Positions 61,666 to 64,000 of a DNA stretch of 64,000 bases are shown in pieces (position 1 is the stretch's first letter; every line of letters starts with the position of its first letter). The notes under the pieces were generated by a model that worked only from the letters and a program-made list of their open reading frames with translations, had not been told where the DNA came from and searched no databases. The position numbers and the translations under genes are program-made. This DNA comes from Bacteriovoracaceae bacterium (lineage in GTDB: Bacteria > Bdellovibrionota > Bacteriovoracia > Bacteriovoracales > Bacteriovoracaceae): positions 1 through 64,000 of the forward strand of contig JAEUWD010000057.1 of the NCBI GenBank assembly GCA_016786485.1, written 5' to 3'.

Positions 61666-64000
61666 ATGAGTGATTTGAAAAAAATTCGCTTATTAAATTT
61701 ATCGGGAGTTTTATCTTCAAGACTCAACTCGTTCTTTACTCAAAATAACGTGGAAGTTATTTTTCCTGAACTCTTAGATAATATTAAAAATATCAATTTC
61801 ATTTTGGTCAAGGATTGGGTGGACTTTGCAACCCTTGAAGCTCGTTATCAACCTGTTGAAAATGGTATCACTGTCATTTCACTCAGCGGAGTGAAAGATG
61901 CTAAGGATTTCTTACTCACCAACGGGCGTATCATCATCGATGAAACTTGGTTAGATAATAAAGTGGGCCAGATTCTATTACAGAAAATTTTCCAAAAAGC
62001 TGGCACCATCCATTTGGATGAAATGTTCGGCTCTGAGTTTAAAGAATACCAAACTTGTAAAATTGCCAGTCACTTAAGACTTGGCCATTACAGCGATATT
62101 ATTTCACTCGACGCTTTTGAAAATGATTATAATATCGTGGCTATTCGCGGTTTTTTATACCACGTGATTTATTATTTCACTTATCTCAAACAAGCTGGCA
62201 TTGGTGGCGTACCGTTTGATGTTGAATACACTTCAAACTCTCAGTTCTTCGTGGTGAATGTTCACATGTCAGTTAAGAATTTTGTGGCGGAATATCTGCT
62301 GGACTGCTTTGGGGAAGATAACACGACAGACCCTTTAAAATATCTTTTAAAAACGGCTTCAAAGCTTGCTGACAATATGGACGTGACCTATATCGAAAAT
62401 CCGGCCAAGTTAGTTATCACTGGTATTTGGCGTAAGGTCAGCGAAGATCGCGTTTATCGTTACAGCACATTGCTTTTAAATAATATTAAAACTTCAAAAC
62501 AAATCATTGATGAAGTTGAGCGAACATTAGCGGCCGTCAATGTGATTGAGGGCAACCCTGAAGTCGATGCGCGTAATCAAACACTGGATGGTAAATTATT
62601 ACCAGGTAATTTAGTTGCGATGGTGCTCAATCATGGTGACCCGAACAGTGCTGTTAACAAAAGTCCTGAGAAAGCCGCTAGTGTTATGGCCTTTGTCGCA
62701 AGTGCGGCGGAGGAAATGGGTAAAAAGCCAGAAGAGTTAACGCCAGAAGAATTTGAATCAATTTTAGAAAAACACCTGGATCAATCTTTTATTGATGAAC
62801 TTTCTCCATCAGATAAAAAACATTTGATGGAACGACTTCAGAAGAAAAATATTGCTGAAGCCTACGGTCAAGAGGTTCAACGTGTTCAACAGCAATTGGA
62901 TCAAACACCTGAACACGTGGAAAAAATAAAAGAAGATTACGCCGAAAAAATATCGGAAAAAATTGCGAGTGTTTTAGACATTGATACACTTAATGAAATT
63001 ATCAGCAATCCAATTGATCTTGCAGAAGAAAATAAAACCGTTGTTCGAGGTAAATATGATTTAGACCTTGATCTCTTCCAAGTTCCAGAAGCTTCCAACC
63101 CGCTTAATAGCGATGAAAACAAAGTTTCAGGCGAGGTTATAGAGGAAGGGGATAACGTCAGAATCAAGGAAGTGACCGAGAAACGTAAGGATGGCAAAGA
63201 TGGTCTCAATGGGTCTATCTTTGATGAAGATGAAATTCGTATTGGTGGCGGCGATGAAGATGATGAAGGCGAGATTAAGGTCAAAGGTGGAGAAAACGAA
63301 GTTGATGAAAATGGCGTCAGAATAAAAGATGTCACTGAACGCAAAAAAGATGACATCACCAATGTTAAGGGTGGCGAACGTGAAGAAGATGAAAATAATT
63401 TAGTCAAAGGCAGTAAAGAAGATGCTGAGGACCTGCTTAACGTGGGTGGGGCAGGTGAAGGTAATGCCGATGATTCAGCTATTAACATAGCAGGCACAAA
63501 GGATGAAAAAGAAGCTCGCTTTAATGTGGGTGGTTCTCCGTTAGATATCGATACATCGAATGCAACAGTCAATGGCGTTACCGATACTATAGGTGATAAT
63601 AAGGCCGTCGGCCGACTTTCAGGTGATCAGAAAAAAGACTTAACCAATATGTTAGGCAGCGCTTTTAATGCTGTCACTCAGGCCTTAGGAAGCTCGGGAT
63701 TTGCCGGAACTGATTTTCCATCAGTGATGAATATGATGCGTCAGCATTTAATGGCACAACCGGGAATGGATCCTCAACTAGCTGAGATTGTCATGAAGAG
63801 CGCTGAACATTTCATGCAGCAAGCCTTTAGCGCAGCTGGGATGTTAAATAAAGCACAACCGCAAGAATTAAGTGCTGATTATTTAAACGAGTTTAAGAAA
63901 AAGAAATTTCCAAATCTGGTTGAAGCCGCTTTAGGGAATATCGTTGTTAATAATGAGCCTCAGGCGCCTGTGGGCGAAGTTGACTTGGGCGAGCAATTTA
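61666..64000 (+). CDS. Large acidic protein of unknown function, 3' end cut off
   Basis: The frame runs from the ATG at 61666 to the window end with no stop, at least 778 residues. It starts immediately after the stop of the degenerate HD-GYP gene. The N-terminus (about 1-270) is a folded-looking, soluble domain with no signal or membrane segment. The middle (about 310-430) is coiled-coil. Residues about 480-650 are acidic, Gly-rich repeats, then a Met/Gln-rich helical region begins. No family was recognised. Confidence 0.75.
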   Translation, partial: MSDLKKIRLLNLSGVLSSRLNSFFTQNNVEVIFPELLDNIKNINFILVKDWVDFATLEARYQPVENGITVISLSGVKDAKDFLLTNGRIIIDETWLDNKVGQILLQKIFQKAGTIHLDEMFGSEFKEYQTCKIASHLRLGHYSDIISLDAFENDYNIVAIRGFLYHVIYYFTYLKQAGIGGVPFDVEYTSNSQFFVVNVHMSVKNFVAEYLLDCFGEDNTTDPLKYLLKTASKLADNMDVTYIENPAKLVITGIWRKVSEDRVYRYSTLLLNNIKTSKQIIDEVERTLAAVNVIEGNPEVDARNQTLDGKLLPGNLVAMVLNHGDPNSAVNKSPEKAASVMAFVASAAEEMGKKPEELTPEEFESILEKHLDQSFIDELSPSDKKHLMERLQKKNIAEAYGQEVQRVQQQLDQTPEHVEKIKEDYAEKISEKIASVLDIDTLNEIISNPIDLAEENKTVVRGKYDLDLDLFQVPEASNPLNSDENKVSGEVIEEGDNVRIKEVTEKRKDGKDGLNGSIFDEDEIRIGGGDEDDEGEIKVKGGENEVDENGVRIKDVTERKKDDITNVKGGEREEDENNLVKGSKEDAEDLLNVGGAGEGNADDSAINIAGTKDEKEARFNVGGSPLDIDTSNATVNGVTDTIGDNKAVGRLSGDQKKDLTNMLGSAFNAVTQALGSSGFAGTDFPSVMNMMRQHLMAQPGMDPQLAEIVMKSAEHFMQQAFSAAGMLNKAQPQELSADYLNEFKKKKFPNLVEAALGNIVVNNEPQAPVGEVDLGEQF
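63157..63354 (+). repeat. Imperfect tandem repeats in the acidic domain
   Basis: Two 39-base units, 63157-63195 and 63316-63354, encode VRIKEVTEKRKDG and VRIKDVTERKKDD (residues about 498-510 and 551-563). Around them 'VKGGENEVDENG' (about 537) and 'VKGGEREEDENN' (about 566) repeat again. Together they make a modular Glu/Asp/Gly-rich array in an otherwise unrepeated protein. Confidence 0.7.

Noticed and set aside
62937-63572. A 211-codon open frame on the minus strand across the acidic repeats
   Set aside because: It is antisense to a longer coding frame; its Ser/Pro/Leu-rich composition is what the reverse of GAA/GAT/GGT codons gives. No start signal was seen.
1-64000. Prophage, insertion sequence, CRISPR or tRNA genes
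   Set aside because: No transposase, integrase, phage structural gene, direct-repeat array or tRNA-like cloverleaf was found on reading both strands.

Overview
The window is a gene-dense, AT-rich bacterial chromosome segment. Most genes abut or overlap by 1 to 20 bases. I see no rRNA, tRNA, CRISPR array, insertion sequence or prophage. Several features together suggest a Gram-negative member of the Bdellovibrionota or Bacteriovoracales type: many small lipoproteins and secreted proteins of unknown function, tandem ArsA-like ATPases, HD-GYP proteins, an outer-membrane barrel, a PHA-type regulator, a SUV3-like RNA helicase and an ATP/ADP-translocase-like carrier. That placement is inference; no marker gene in the window proves it.

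Layout. 1-4074 holds the end of a FAD-dependent oxidase, a secreted protein, an EamA exporter, trpS and two unknown genes. 4079-5488 is a secreted protein with a nuclease-like C-terminus. 5533-18967 is a divergent purine region: purE, a CDF metal transporter and purK on the minus strand, and purF-C-D-N-L-Q-H-M on the plus strand. Together these cover nearly the whole IMP pathway; purB is not here, and PurL is a PurS-PurL fusion with a separate PurQ. 19065-25670 has an acyl-CoA dehydrogenase, a nuclease-like unknown, an rRNA methyltransferase with a homoserine-kinase-like enzyme, and ahcY-rpiB. 25772-34477 has two secreted proteins, a DtxR-like regulator overlapping an ATP/ADP-translocase-like transporter, an M3 peptidase, a nitronate monooxygenase pair and an exported M28 aminopeptidase.

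34531-44098 holds the SUV3-like helicase (its TTG start lies in a long inverted repeat), a DUF455 ferritin-like/ATP-grasp pair, a class II aldolase, a membrane protein with a TonB-like Pro/Glu spacer, and an HD-GYP phosphodiesterase divergent from a degenerate PP2C-like protein. 44088-50037 is a minus-strand cluster: an outer-membrane barrel, two ArsA ATPases, gshA, a cysteine/cystathionine synthase and a cystathionine gamma-enzyme. This joins sulfur-amino-acid metabolism to gamma-glutamylcysteine synthesis and fits with ahcY. 50075-53480 has a PhaR-type regulator, a 413-base non-coding gap, and a TPR lipoprotein with a LolB-like lipoprotein. 53535-58962 is a peptide ABC transporter operon preceded by a 15-codon open frame with a strong ribosome binding site. 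58959-64000 has a sodium:solute symporter, a degenerate HD-GYP protein, and a large acidic protein cut off by the window end.

No single spectacular system stands out. The best candidates for something undescribed are the DUF455/ATP-grasp pair, the degenerate HD-GYP protein with its acidic-repeat partner, the leader peptide before the peptide transporter, and the inverted repeat at the helicase start.
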